Source of the DNA: Membranipora membranacea
Lineage: Eukaryota > Bryozoa > Gymnolaemata > Cheilostomatida > Membraniporidae
NCBI GenBank assembly: GCA_914767715.1
Contig: OU612071.1
Location: forward strand, 5,518,001-5,582,000
Reading direction: 5' to 3'
Length of the DNA stretch: 64,000 nucleotides
This document shows, piece by piece, positions 49,000 to 60,159 of this stretch (positions within the stretch are counted from its first letter, which is position 1; every line of letters begins with the position of its first letter). The translations under genes and the position numbers were made by a program. The notes below the pieces were generated by a model. The model was not told the origin of the DNA. It saw only the letters and a list, made by a program, of their open reading frames with translations, and searched no databases.

Positions 49000-51000
49000 T
49001 TATGATATATTATATTTGGCAAGAGGGACTGCAAGTTAATGATAAATAACATATCGTTTCTCGACATGACATTTGTGCCAGCATAATCGTATGGCTCTGG
49101 TAAGCCAATAGCAGCCTGGGTTTTATTGTGTTTATGAAGCAGCCGTGTAGTAGGTTACAGTCGAAGCCAAAGGTTATCTTATAACATAAGGGTTCAGATA
49201 AGAAGCCTGCTAAAACACACTAGGGAAGCTGGAGATTACGTATATCATCGGAGATATGGATTTGTAACTCATATCCACTGATGACAAAGCTATTATAGTC
49301 ACGCAGCTTTATTCCAGATAAATGTAAGTAAGTTTTTGCATGTTTTCTCAGGTCAAGTGCTCAAACTCTGGCTCGGTTGATGGTGGCACCGCCGACCGAA
49401 CGACTTAAGCGATCTGACAAATATTTGGCAAGGCTGCCTGCAAGTTGACTCTGGTTAGACTATGTATAGTCGAAGCTGAATTTCATGTTCATAATAGTCT
49501 CAATAATAATAATGTTTTATAGTTTCTTGGAAGGTAACCATATACTGCTGCAAAACAGAAAGGCTCAAATAGCTGGAAATAAAGAACACAACATATAAAC
49601 AGACACTAGAGATATAGCTTCACTATTTTGCTTCAGTTGAAAGTAAGTTATCCTTCAGTAATGAGTTTTTGCTCTGTGTCCTCAAACTAAGACATTGATC
49701 TTGAAGCGCAATGCCCTCCTTGCCTCTTTCCCCTTATCCAAGGAAATAAGTAAAATATTTGCGTCCCCTATTTATCCCCATTTTTCAATTACAAATTACA
49801 ATCACACCGTTGTTGCTCAGTAACCTCCCGCCCAAACTAAATAATATGTGTTATCAAAATATAGATGGGAGCATAGGAGGTCCATAGAACCGATATGTTC
49901 ATATATATACGTCATATAATCCTAGTTCCCATTGTGTATTCAAACAGGTACTCCGAATTGCAGATGAATTTATGGTAACAATGGGTTCAGCAATTTATAC
50001 TGTGCTGAATAAAAGCCTATAAAATTCACGGGTTGATAACTCCTAGAACAAATCATAGCCTATTTTCATTTAAGTCACTGAGTGATAAAAAAACTTTGAA
50101 ATTCAGGACAGCGATTGATATTGATAAACAATCCAAGTTGTGGGCTGGGTCCGATGATTAGGTATCGGCACAACATATCCCCCCCCCCCAGGTTGTGCTT
50201 CATAGAATTTGGTTCTCAGTGTAGACCACATTCCGCTAGTCAGTTTAACTTTCGCCATATTCAGGATGATATCACCATTCTGGCCAGATTGTTCATCAGG
50301 CTTTGTCATGCCTCAACTAGGCATGTGAAAAAATTGGCTAACGGTCGGTGTTATCAAAATTCAGCCAGCTCAGAATTGCTATGATCTATGCATAAGGAAA
50401 TGATAAGAGGTTCTGGCAAGGTTTCATGATAATTTTTTGTGCGAATCTGATTGATGAAACTATTTTGATGACATTTCAGCAACAATGATTGGCAGCTGGT
50501 CAAAGAATTTTGACAAATATTTGGCAAGACTGCCTGCAAGTTGATAAATAACCTATCAATGTGTCATTTGTACCAGCTTGATAGATGGTATGACACTAGT
50601 AAGACAATAGCAGCTTTGTATCATATTGTGTTTATGAAGCAGCCCTGTCTAAGCTGAAGGATATCATCACAGAGTAAGGATAATATATATCCTTACTCTG
50701 TGATATCATATAGCAGAAGTGTTCAGATAAGGAAACTGCTATGTCACGCTATTGAAACATGGTTGATAATAAATTTTGAGTACAATCAACTGGCCAGGGT
50801 TTGAAAAGAAATGATATTGTACACAAAGTCTCGGTTGTGATAAGTGGTACAATGGTATCAATTTTTTGCAGTTTTACTGCAAGTGTCCGCTTAGCTCTGA
50901 ATAACAACCAGGCACAAAAGGCTGGAAATAATCCCCACCAATAACGACCCATTCACAACATATCACCATTTTGCTTCTGCTAAGTTTTCCCTAGATGTTG
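49000..51000 (+). repeat. diverged tandem duplication of about 0.6 kb or more
   Basis: Several phrases recur in the same order with an offset of 1.1 to 1.5 kb: TGTGTTTATGAAGCAGCC at about 49128 and 50628, ACAAATATTTGGCAAG at 49417 and 50514, and CATTTTGCTTC-like sequence at 49625 and 50970. A perfect small hairpin lies at 50668-50710 (ACAGAGTAAGGATA and its inverse). Confidence 0.5.
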
Positions 51001-52230
51001 TTCTTGTCTTTGTGTACTTCAATCAACTAAAACATTTTTGACTTTGTAGCAATGTGGTGCAGTGGCATACCTGTTGATTGCATCATGAAACTAGTTTGTC
51101 GATCAACTTAAGTAGGAAGAACCACCTGAACGTATCAATGTAGTTTAGAAGACATGCAATGTGATAGCACAGCAGGATAACAAGTTTAGCAATTTTATTT
51201 GTTATATTATGTCTTCAATAGTCGTGAATAAAGATTAAGACACATTGAAGTGAAAGTTTTTATTAAAAGTAGGAGACTCCCACTTGGCCAAGCTGCAACA
51301 ATATGATAACATATTTTGTAATGTTTGTGTAAGCTTTAGAAGTGCCATTTTTTGCATTATCATTTGAGCTGATAGAAAATTTGAAATAAACGGCGCTGCC
51401 ATTTGATTGAAGGCCGCGGCATATCTACCAAGATGAATCTCAAAAGATTTTGGATAAAAAAAAATTCATTCCGAGATGTTGCTGTGGAGTAGTCCTATCA
51501 TAAGGTTTGTTGTCATGTTGTCATACATGTACTTTGTACATGTATCTTGGAGTTGTCCTCTCTGTACATACTAAGGAGTTATCGTCAGCTGCCCTGACCT
51601 ATATATGACAGAGACTGACTTGACCCTGACCTTGATTGAAGAGACACACATGAGCACTTGTCTACTGACTTTCATGGTGAGTGGACTGCCTTATATCTTG
51701 CCATCCTGATTAGAACCCAACTTCTCAACAGTTGCTTGGTTGTTTATCAATCATCCGTTCCGTTTGCAATTAACCGAATACAATAACAAGTGTCAGCAAA
51801 ATCAACTATGCAATGAATGGATCCTAGATTAGTATCTTGCAGATGTTAGACCAAATCTTGTTTTTAGGCAGTTTACTTCGCTTGACTTTAAACCTATCTT
51901 TGGGGTTGCCCTCTCTCCATTTCGGTAAAATTTTTAAACCCACACAGCATAGAGTAACAAAGAGCTGTGCATCTTCTCTAGGATGCATTCTAGTTTTCTA
52001 GGATGTATCACATTTTCAGTGTGAGCATTTAAGGCACTTTGCGTCCCTGGGGGTTCCTGCACACAAAGCTGTCTTCAATTTCTTCAGAGAAAATAACGCA
52101 ATCTTCAATTTTAAAACTTCCATCTTCAGACTTAATTCTTCAAAACAACTGGATCGTTGTGTTATCTACTCATTTCTGCTTAGAATGACCCATGTGCTTG
52201 AGTTTTGGTTTTGTTTTGATAGGCTGACGA
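51001..52230. other. gene-poor region
   Basis: I see no exon, RNA gene or strong repeat here beyond a short palindrome, TACATGTACTTTGTACATGT, at about 51524. Confidence 0.35.
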
Positions 52231-52366
52231 GTTTAAGTTTGTTATTGCTTGGAGTTGTTTGTCCAAAACACCTAATCTGAGTAGCTAACTCCAAATTATT
52301 TGACTGAATTTCAGTTTAAGTTTGTTATTGCTCGGAGCTGTTTGTCCAAAACACCTAATCTGAGTA
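52231..52366 (+). repeat. direct repeat of about 54 bp
   Basis: The segment beginning GTTTAAGTTTGTTATTGCT and ending CACCTAATCTGAGTAG occurs at 52231-52284 and again at 52313-52366, differing by two bases. Confidence 0.8.
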
Positions 52367-52439
52367 GCCTTAGCAGACTTATCACCATCTGATAAATGTG
52401 AGAACCAAGCTGGTGATTTTCATTCACACCATAATTTTT

Positions 52440-54105
52440 CATTTTGACTTTGATGTGTCTAGTTTGCGTAGGAGTTGTTTCACTTCGCCGAGACTGAGGA
52501 GATCTAGTGGTACTCTGCTGCTTGCTATACTGGTGCTACTGCTGTTGGTTGTCTCCGCCGCCTCACCACCCACACTCTTGTAGTACATATTCAAGTTCTC
52601 ATCAAGCTGCTTACTGCTTACTCTATCACCCTCTATCACCATGTACTCTAAAATTGGTTTTGAAGACTTGGCATTGGTAATCTGCTTTACAGTTTGCCAC
52701 CAGTCCTTAGTATTTTTTTCACTGTTGAGTTTTTGGTCAAGGAATCTTCGCTTGCTAGAGCGTATGGCCTTCTGCACCAGAGATAAAATAAATTTTTAAG
52801 AGCTGCATCCTCTATCATAAGCTTCATCACGAGCTTTAATCAATTTTAGTATGGATGATGTTATCCATTGTGTTCTATCTGTTCGTATTTTGATATCTTT
52901 CTCTGGGCAATGTCTGTTCAGGAGTTGTGTCACTGTGCTATTGAGATTTGTGACTTTATCATGGATAGAATCTGTATTGAGCACACTTTCCCAGGATTCA
53001 GAAACAAGATCGGAGAGCAGGGAGTTTTTACGCTCGGGTGTTACAAGCCTCCTTCTCACTTTAGTGGAGCTACTCCTGTGGAACTTTTTTCCTTCTAGTA
53101 GGATGCAACAGTGGTCGTTGTGGTGGGTGGTCATATTCAGGAACATCTGTCAGCATCAGGTCTAATTTAGCTTGATCTCTAGTTGGGAAGTTGACTAGAT
53201 CTCTCAAGCCAAACTGTGCGCACAGATTGTCAACAGGAAGTCTGTTAAAATCGCCCGTTAAGATAAAGTTAGCATTTGGATGCTTGGGAATTAATCTCGC
53301 TATGGTTGATTCAATATATTCAGATGTGGTGGTCTGGTCTGCAGCTGGGGGATGGTATAAGCAAGCTATGATGAGTGGGCGATTAGATTTAATCTGGACT
53401 AAGATCCAAACTGTGTGATGATACAATTCGGGCATTAAGGCTGGATGAGGAGAGAATGCAAACACCCCCTCCTATTCGGCTTTTCCTGTGTGAAAAATGA
53501 ATATTGTAGCCATCGATCTGGTTGAGTTGTTGTGGGTTAAATGTGGGTCAAAAAAAATGTCGGTTGAAATCGCAAGTGTTGTCTCAGTCCTTAAGGACGC
53601 AGCAGCCGTATTCGGCGCCGAGTTGCTCTCAGTTTGCAGGCAGGATAGAGTACACCTGGGGCTTCATATGAGCCCAGTAGTCAGTAGACTGCAACGGGAT
53701 TCGAACCCAGGACCTCCAGCGCTTGCGCGTTAAAGGGCAGGCGCTCTAACCAACTGAGCTACCTCCTACTTGGTTGCATCAAGCCAGGTTTCGGTTAGAC
53801 ATATTAGATTTGGTTTATGTATTTCAACATAGGTCTGATGCTCAGGGGTTGTGTCAGGAGTTGTCCCATGCATTGATAGAACGGCAGTTTGTGTACAGGA
53901 TTGTAGGTAAGAGTGATGATCTTGGTATTGTTCTATATTCAGGTACAGGTATGAGATAATTTGGCTTTCTGCTGCAAGCGTAACCGATACGAGATCGTTT
54001 GCTGTGTAATTTGGTGTACTTACAGCGCTTTCCTGCACGATTACCACGCTTGGTCCTGAGTTTGACAATAGATCCATTGTGAGCTGGTAATGATTGTAAT
54101 GACAA
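52440..54105 (-). mobile_element. non-LTR retrotransposon fragment: endonuclease and linker, reverse transcriptase missing
   Basis: Minus-strand frames show the start of an APE-type endonuclease (YTNCRSI, then KPNLICLTETWLDATK) and its middle and end (IIACLYHPP, FILTGDFN, KLDLMLTDVPEYDHP). They continue into the linker typical before a LINE reverse transcriptase (WWQTVKQITNAKS, then LLRKLDTSKSK). The element stops there, so the reverse transcriptase and 3' end are absent. A SINE interrupts the endonuclease at 53497-53765, and there are frameshifts. The phrase set fits the CR1-like group. Confidence 0.85.
53497..53765 (-). mobile_element. tRNA-derived SINE, family C, copy 3, inserted in a LINE
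   Basis: On the minus strand the element starts AGTAGGAGGTAGCTCAGTTG, has box B GGGTTCGAATCCC, the body phrase CCTGCCTGCAAACTGAGAGC and a tail with AACCGACATTTTTTTT. It matches the copies at 16460 and 17985 and keeps the most canonical tRNA head of the three. It splits the endonuclease frame of the LINE around it, so it inserted later. Confidence 0.85.
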
Positions 54106-54329
54106 ATTATTTAGTAGCGAGTGATCCGCAATGTTTAATCCTTTGATATCAGATGTTACATTTTTTAAAACGTAGAATATCCTCTCTTCTTTATGAGATA
54201 CGTGAAATCTTCATAGACAGCTGAAACCACAGTAATAAGAAGCTTCTGGTGTTGTAAAATAGTTAGTGTATCGCCGCTAGAACTTGGTAAAATTTGTAAA
54301 ACTTAGAGAGCATGTTCATTGGTGAGGGA

Positions 54330-54665
54330 TTTTTGTTAAAATTTTGGCTGTGCTTTTTGTAAACAAAGGATGCACACAAGGCACCGGCTTATGATCTGAA
54401 ATGTCAAAATCTAGAGCGCACGACTTTATGTGCCGATTTGAATTATTAACAATAATGTGATCTAAAATACTTATTTTGGTTTCGCCAATTCTTGTTGGGG
54501 ATTGAATAAGATTATAAAAACATTGGCTTTGAATCATCTCGCTATAGTCTTCTGAAGCTGAGTCCAGATAATTTTCTGGATTTAAATCAATATTGATGTC
54601 GCCAACAACAAGTGAGTTCGAGGGGAGAGTGGGTAAAACCAGAGCTAAATCCCCAAGAAAAGCCG
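54330..54665 (-). mobile_element. second LINE fragment: C-terminal half of an endonuclease domain
   Basis: The frame encodes LVVGDINIDLNPENYLDSAS, QCFYNLIQSPTRIG, ILDHIIVNNSN and DFDISDHKPV. These are the GDxN and SDHxxV motifs of APE-type endonucleases. The sequence differs from the LINE just downstream, so this is another family or copy. Confidence 0.75.
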
Positions 54666-54755
54666 CTGAAGAGCCCGAGGGCGCCCGGTAGACAGCGAGC
54701 CCGGGGGTGCCCGGTAGACAGCGAGCCCGGGGTTGCCGGGTAGACAGCGAGCACA
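54660..54755 (+). repeat. GC-rich tandem repeat, about 25-bp unit, three copies
   Basis: GGTAGACAGCGAGCCCGGGG and variants repeat three times in a row, at much higher GC than the surroundings. Confidence 0.75.
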
Positions 54756-54785
54756 GTGCACACATCCTGCCAAGACTCAACAATC

Positions 54786-55010
54786 CAGACAATTGGACAT
54801 AAGACCATTTAGGACAAAATACCATATCCCAGAATGCCATTGTAATAATGCCAAAATATGTAACCAAAAGAGTTCAAGCCACGCTGTATTTTTTGTCTGT
54901 TTGTTGTATTACAGTTGCGAGTTGCTCTGTTAGAGCAATTGGTTAGAGTAGGAAATGGCTCAGCTGCTTAGAGCCGTCCCCTTCACCGTGCAGGTCATAA
55001 AGTTTCTTCG
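54786..55010 (+). mobile_element. dispersed repeat with tRNA-like motifs, family E, copy 1
   Basis: The segment contains ATGCCAAAATATGTAACCAA, CAAGCCACGCTGTATTTT, GTTGCGAGTTGCTCTGTTAG and a box A-like GGCTCAGCTGCTTAGAGC. An inverted, diverged copy lies at 56075-56265. A degenerate SINE is likely. Confidence 0.55.
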
Positions 55011-56074
55011 TTCAATTTCAATGATATCTGGGGTTTGATGGGGTTCACAAACTGAAAGGTAGTGACTTGTAACAAATATTTCCAAACTATTCTCTAGAAT
55101 AATAAATGACAAATACCTATGAATTATTACTAACTTTTTTTCGAAAGCCAAGTCTTGACTCATGCATTTTATAGAGGTTTGTGACAAACAGGATGTTCAA
55201 GGTTGAATCTCATGCTGTAAATTTAGTATATGATAATGAGGATATAGATAAGTTTTTTAGATCTCTTCCGACCATATACACATACAACATACTTTTTTTT
55301 ATAAGCGAAGGTATAAAAGCCAATTTGCAGAGCTGTTTCATTTAAAATGTGGTGTTACTAGACACAATTTTTCTTTTTCTCGAATAGACATGCAAAGCAA
55401 TTGATTCTTTTGCTTCCATTTAATGAGAATGTGTAGAATTTTATATGTACAACCACCTGTAGCGGACTGGGTGATGTGCACAGGACACAAAATTCTGTTC
55501 ATAATGAAAAATCTGACAATAATCATTCATATAGCGCAAGCATCTAAGCTGTAATACACAGGAAAGAACTTGTTTTACAGAAATTTTGCCACAAAATTTG
55601 GAATTATTGGCAAAAGTGAAATTATATTGTTATGCATGGGACTGAAAACTAACAAAACTTGTGTAAATTAAACTTAGTAATATAACGAAATGTGTGAATA
55701 TTGTAGTGTAGAGCAAAATTCTCTTATACCGATGTGTATGCCACAATATAACCCATCAGTGTTGAAACACGCAGGTCGGCGTACAGGACACTAAATTATG
55801 CTCTGGTAACAATGGTCACGAAAAATCTAGCAGCTGTCTAGGTGCAAATTTTAACTTTAGTCAAGCCAAGGAGTTGTCTCTAACTCCTTCAAACCCCAAG
55901 ACATAAAGTTGGTCAAGTTTAAAGAGTCAATTAATGTGCCATATCCCACAGAGGTGGCGGGGCAATATTTGGCTGCAATTTCTGTAACATACACTAGCCT
56001 TCAGTACACATTGGGCCCAACAAACCCAAGAGATCAACAAAAATCAAATGTTGAAACTTCGATATCATACTTGA
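55011..56074. other. gene-poor region
   Basis: AT-rich DNA with no exon, RNA gene or strong repeat that I can recognise. Confidence 0.35.
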
Positions 56075-56265
56075 ACAGTGAATGAGATGGCTCTAACCAG
56101 CTCAACCACCTGCCAATCTGACCGAGCAACTTGCGGCTGTAAAATAACTAACCGAGAAAATACAGCGTGGCTTGATCTCCTTTGGTTACAAATTTTGGCA
56201 TTATGGCAATGGTATTTTGGGATATAGTGTGTTGTCCCGAATGGTATTATGTCAGATGCGGCATT
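56075..56265 (-). mobile_element. dispersed repeat with tRNA-like motifs, family E, copy 2
   Basis: The reverse complement matches 54786-55010 through ATGCCAAAATTTGTAACCAA, CAAGCCACGCTGTATTTT and GCAAGTTGCTCGGTCAG, and keeps a box A-like GGTTGAGCTGGTTAGAGCC. Confidence 0.55.
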
Positions 56266-56450
56266 ATATCCACTGGTATTTTGACACAACAGGCGTTTTG
56301 TACAACTGGCCTTTTGTACAACTGGTATTTTGGCATTGGTATAGTGTGCAGTGGTGTTATCGCCTATGGCATTATAGCCATGTCATTATGGCCATGGCAT
56401 TGTGTCACTGGCATTTTGTCCCAATGGCATTTTGACCCAGGCATTTTGTC
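56200..56450 (+). repeat. degenerate tandem array of GGCATTTTG-like units
   Basis: About a dozen imperfect units of 14-22 bp around TGGCATTTTG or TGGTATTATG follow one another, in continuation of the family E repeat. Confidence 0.65.
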
Positions 56451-56704
56451 ACGGAATCAAAGGTCACTCGCCTTACCTGGCCGATTGCGGGTATCCCATG
56501 TAGGGATCACTACTGTGAGAGGGCCATTGTTTTTTCCGAATTGGCATTTGTGGGTCCTACTCTAAACAATATGTCGCCTTACTTCAAAAATATCAAGTAG
56601 ACAAACAGAATGTCCTTTCTTGCAAAATTAAATCTCAACAAACAGAATTGATTACCCTTCACTTATAGTGATCATCACCGCTCAAATTTAAAATGTCACC
56701 ATCA

Positions 56705-56777
56705 TGCACATGATAGTTCTAGTGGTGGCAAGGAGGCACTGCCTCCCATAAAAAAGCTGAATAAAGTGGCCTAAAAC
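56705..56777 (-). repeat. dispersed repeat, family B copy 2
   Basis: The reverse complement, from TTTTAGGCCACTTTATTCAG to GGGAGGCAGTGCCTCC, matches 12215-12288. Confidence 0.5.
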
Positions 56778-59512
56778 ACATTAATTGAGAAAACCATATC
56801 AGAATCAGCTTAAAACCCTTCATTTATTACTATTTATATACCTTATAATATTTCTATACAAACTCAAGCTTTGTACTCTCTCTCAGTGGAAACCCCGTCC
56901 AGAACTCCTGCCTCCCCTACCAGTTCGTCTGGTATATGCCCCTGATGCACGTATCCTTACTAATATTACACAGTTCAAGTCACAAAATTCCTACTCTTTG
57001 TTCTGAAGCAGCCAATAAATCTGTTCTGTGATTGAGGTTTAATTGGTATATTATCCAATCGGAATCCAATTACATATCAAATTATTGTATGTACGCACAA
57101 AGAAAGGTAGCTTTCCTCTTGTTGTTAACTTTTACATTGTAAGCGAGGATGTCTCTCAACAGTGTAATATTGTCAGCAATAGCTGTTTAAAAATATATTT
57201 GCAAAATTTTCAATTTCTTTATTATTTTTTACTTAAACTATTATCAAACTATATTTTCTTTTGTGCAATAATTCTTTTTGAATAGTTTTATGATATCAAT
57301 CCAACAGAATAATTTTTGAATACTATTTTATTTCAGATATAACACATTACCTCCTCAAATAAATTGATTAGTATGACTGATGACAAATGAGGCTGAAGGC
57401 AATTCAAAAGCACTGCTGTCAGTGATATTGAACCCTGTAAATATTCTAAGGTGTATTTGCAATGGAAATTTATTGATTTAAAGTTTGAAATTCTTTTTGC
57501 AAAATCATATTATTACGATCAATGCATACGGGTGGGTTAATGTAAATTAGACCGGAAATGTGTGAAAAATGCAAGGGCCTCATATATGGGGCCACAGAAA
57601 TATTCTGACAATCAGTTTTCAGCCCATAGTCACAAGAACAGCAGCACATCATCATCTTGAGTGGTCTGGTTAAAGTATTGGAAGAACCTGAAGCAGGCCT
57701 ATTGAGGTGACAAGTTAACATAGTTTGCATGCAAAGCAATGGGGATATAAATAGAGGTGTTGGACGTTGGTGTTGCAAGGGCGGGAGTCAGCGTGACATG
57801 GGCGATGCACACCCCCCCCCCCGGTATGACCACCTGCCATTTTTCTAGCACTCTAGTGCTGCCTATAGTAACAACCAAAGAATGTAAAAAAAACATTCAA
57901 AAATGTACTGAACGGTACTTCAAGTGGTATTTGGATATGCAATTATGCCTCCTTTAAAAAATCTGAATAACATATGAGCCTTGCTAGTGCTTCGTACAAT
58001 TCCTACCTAGATTAATTTCATATGCCATTCCCATGTGACTAAGGTTGAAAGTTTACCAAACGAGCATATCTATATCCCATAAAAAACGAGACAAATCATA
58101 GGTTTAAACGAGCATGGCGCAATAAACCGATGCAGATGGTTAAATCTCAAAATGGCGCTCCGGAGAAAAGCAGCCAAAGGCAAAAATGTCCGTAAACAGA
58201 TCTTTGAGTTTTCAAAATCTTAAGTCATCAATACTAAAGTGCTGGGGTACGAAATTGATTTTGAAAATATCCGTCAAAAAACCGGCGCTGTTTTATTTTT
58301 GAGTTTTCTAAAAAGCAATTTAAGTCACTATGTTCCGATGACTATGATCTTTTTTAGAGGTTTTACCACCTAGGTCTACAAATCTACTATTGAATCAATA
58401 TCTGAGGTGACTTGGTTAGTTATCTTACTAATTTTGACAAATTTCCCAACAAATCAACAACAAAAGAAAGTACTGACAATTTAAAACTGAACAAAAAATG
58501 CGGCTTTCGAATCTGCAGTGTTGACAAATTCGAAAGTTTGACTTATTTCTTATCTCTTATTCTTTCATATTTTGGTTTAAGGTCACCCATGATGATTGAA
58601 ATGAAGGATTTAGCTGATATATGAGACTGAAAACTGAATATCTTCGTGACAGAAATGTCTCCACCAAAGCTCAAGTTCCTTGCTACACCTGTGGTCACTT
58701 TCAAAGGTAAAATGTACACAAACTACATTACATTAGCAGTTTATATTGGTGATAGTACCTCACAACAAACTCACCTGAAGGTGATTTACTAGAGTGATAT
58801 TGATATGGGAAGGATTAAGGAGCTTGAATAGAAATGAAACAGCCATGTATGAAACTGACCATTGATGATGTTTAAATTGGTAACCACCTTTGCATTTCAA
58901 TGTGATATTGCTGTGCCTCATAAGTTTTCTGATTAAATTTACAACTAGGTTTGAAGATAAGGTCCCCTCAACCATTGCACATGTAATACGGTGTCTATCT
59001 GCCAAAGAGAAGGGTTGTACTAATTAATCTGTAAATGTGTCATAAACGCCTCCCTCCCTAAACAAGCTTTTATTATACAAGCATCATAGATTTCATCAAG
59101 CCATTAATGTGTTACTGTTTTCATTACGTAGTAATACGCTAAAGCCCACCCACCTTTTAGTTACGTGGAGGGTTACTGAGAGTCATGAGGATTTTCGCCC
59201 ATGTTCATTGGCCATTTACTCTATTTTCTATGTAGCCTATATGTTACCATTCAGGGCATAAAAGCCCGTGCACAGCACTTTTTCATCAGTTCTTATTCTC
59301 AATACGAAAAAAGGTTGGAGTTGTGCCCTCCGCAAATTATTAAGGTCAGTACTAGGGTATTAAGTTTGTTATGCATATTACTAACAAACCGTTCACATTG
59401 CTTGATTGACTCGTCGCTTGCCACACATACATTACATGCTTCATCATACACTGTATATACATATGCCTGTTGTGCTTTTGATGTGCTTTGACGCTCGCGC
59501 GCGCCCCGCTCG
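56778..59512. other. gene-poor region
   Basis: No convincing exon was found. A poly-C run lies at about 57812. One short ATG frame at 58152-58223 is listed separately. Confidence 0.35.
58152..58223 (+). CDS. short basic open frame, 23 residues
   Basis: An ATG in good context (CAAAATGG) opens a lysine/arginine-rich peptide beginning MALRRKAAKGKNVRKQ and ending at TAA. Nothing else supports translation. It could be the first coding exon of an unseen gene or a chance frame. Confidence 0.15.
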   Translation: MALRRKAAKGKNVRKQIFEFSKS

Positions 59513-60159
59513 GTGCAATGCAGTTCTAACAATGCACAGTTCTAACAATGCACAGTTCTCACAATGCACAGTTCTAACAATGATGCTTAAAGAAGCTGCT
59601 ATTTCTAATGCGCAGTTCTAACAATGCGCAGTTCAAACAATGCGCAGTTCTAACAATGCGCAGTTCTAACAATGCACAGTTCTAACACTGCGCAGTTCTA
59701 ACAATGCACAGTTCTAACAATGCGCAGTTCTAACAATGCGCAATTCCAACAATGCGCAGTTCCAACAATGCACAGTTCTAACAATGCACAGTTCAAGCAA
59801 TGCGCAGTTCTAACAATGCGCAGTTCTAACAATGCACAGTTCTAACAATGCGCAGTTCTAACAATGCGAAGTTCCAACAATGCGCAGTTCTAACAATGCG
59901 CAGTTCTAACAATGCGCAGTTCTAACAATGCGCAGTTCTAACAATGCGCAGTTCTAACAATGCGAAGTTCCAACAATGCGAAGTTCCAACAATGCGCAGT
60001 TCTAACAATGCGCAGTTCTAACAATGCGCAGTTCTAACAATGCGCAGTTCTAACAATGCGCAGTTCCAACAATGCGCAGTTCTAACAATGCGCAGTTCTA
60101 ACAATGCGCAGTTCCAACAATGCGCAGTTCTAACAATGCGCAGTTCCAACAATGCGCAA
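59513..60159 (+). repeat. minisatellite of 16-bp units, about 38 copies
   Basis: The unit AATGCGCAGTTCTAAC repeats head to tail for about 650 bp, with variants TGCACA, TTCCAAC and TGCGAAG. One 30-bp interruption lies at 59579-59608. Units at the left edge carry TGCACA, while those at the right edge almost all carry TGCGCA. Because 16 is not divisible by 3, both strands have long spurious periodic frames; none is called a gene. Confidence 0.97.

Larger units (their letters stand above)
46660..49000. other. gene-poor region
   Basis: Apart from the G-rich repeat at 47828-47888 and an AT repeat at 48655-48690, I see no coding or RNA gene. Open frames here are short and not protein-like. Confidence 0.4.

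Noticed and set aside
49000-51000. Long terminal repeats of a retrovirus-like element
   Set aside because: The duplicated segments lack TG/CA ends, target duplications and any coding region between them.
53690-53765. Apparent tRNA gene on the minus strand
   Set aside because: Box A and box B are good, but the acceptor stem does not close and the sequence continues into the SINE body shared with other copies.
59513-60159. CRISPR-like array
   Set aside because: Units are contiguous 16-mers with no unique spacers, in a eukaryotic context.
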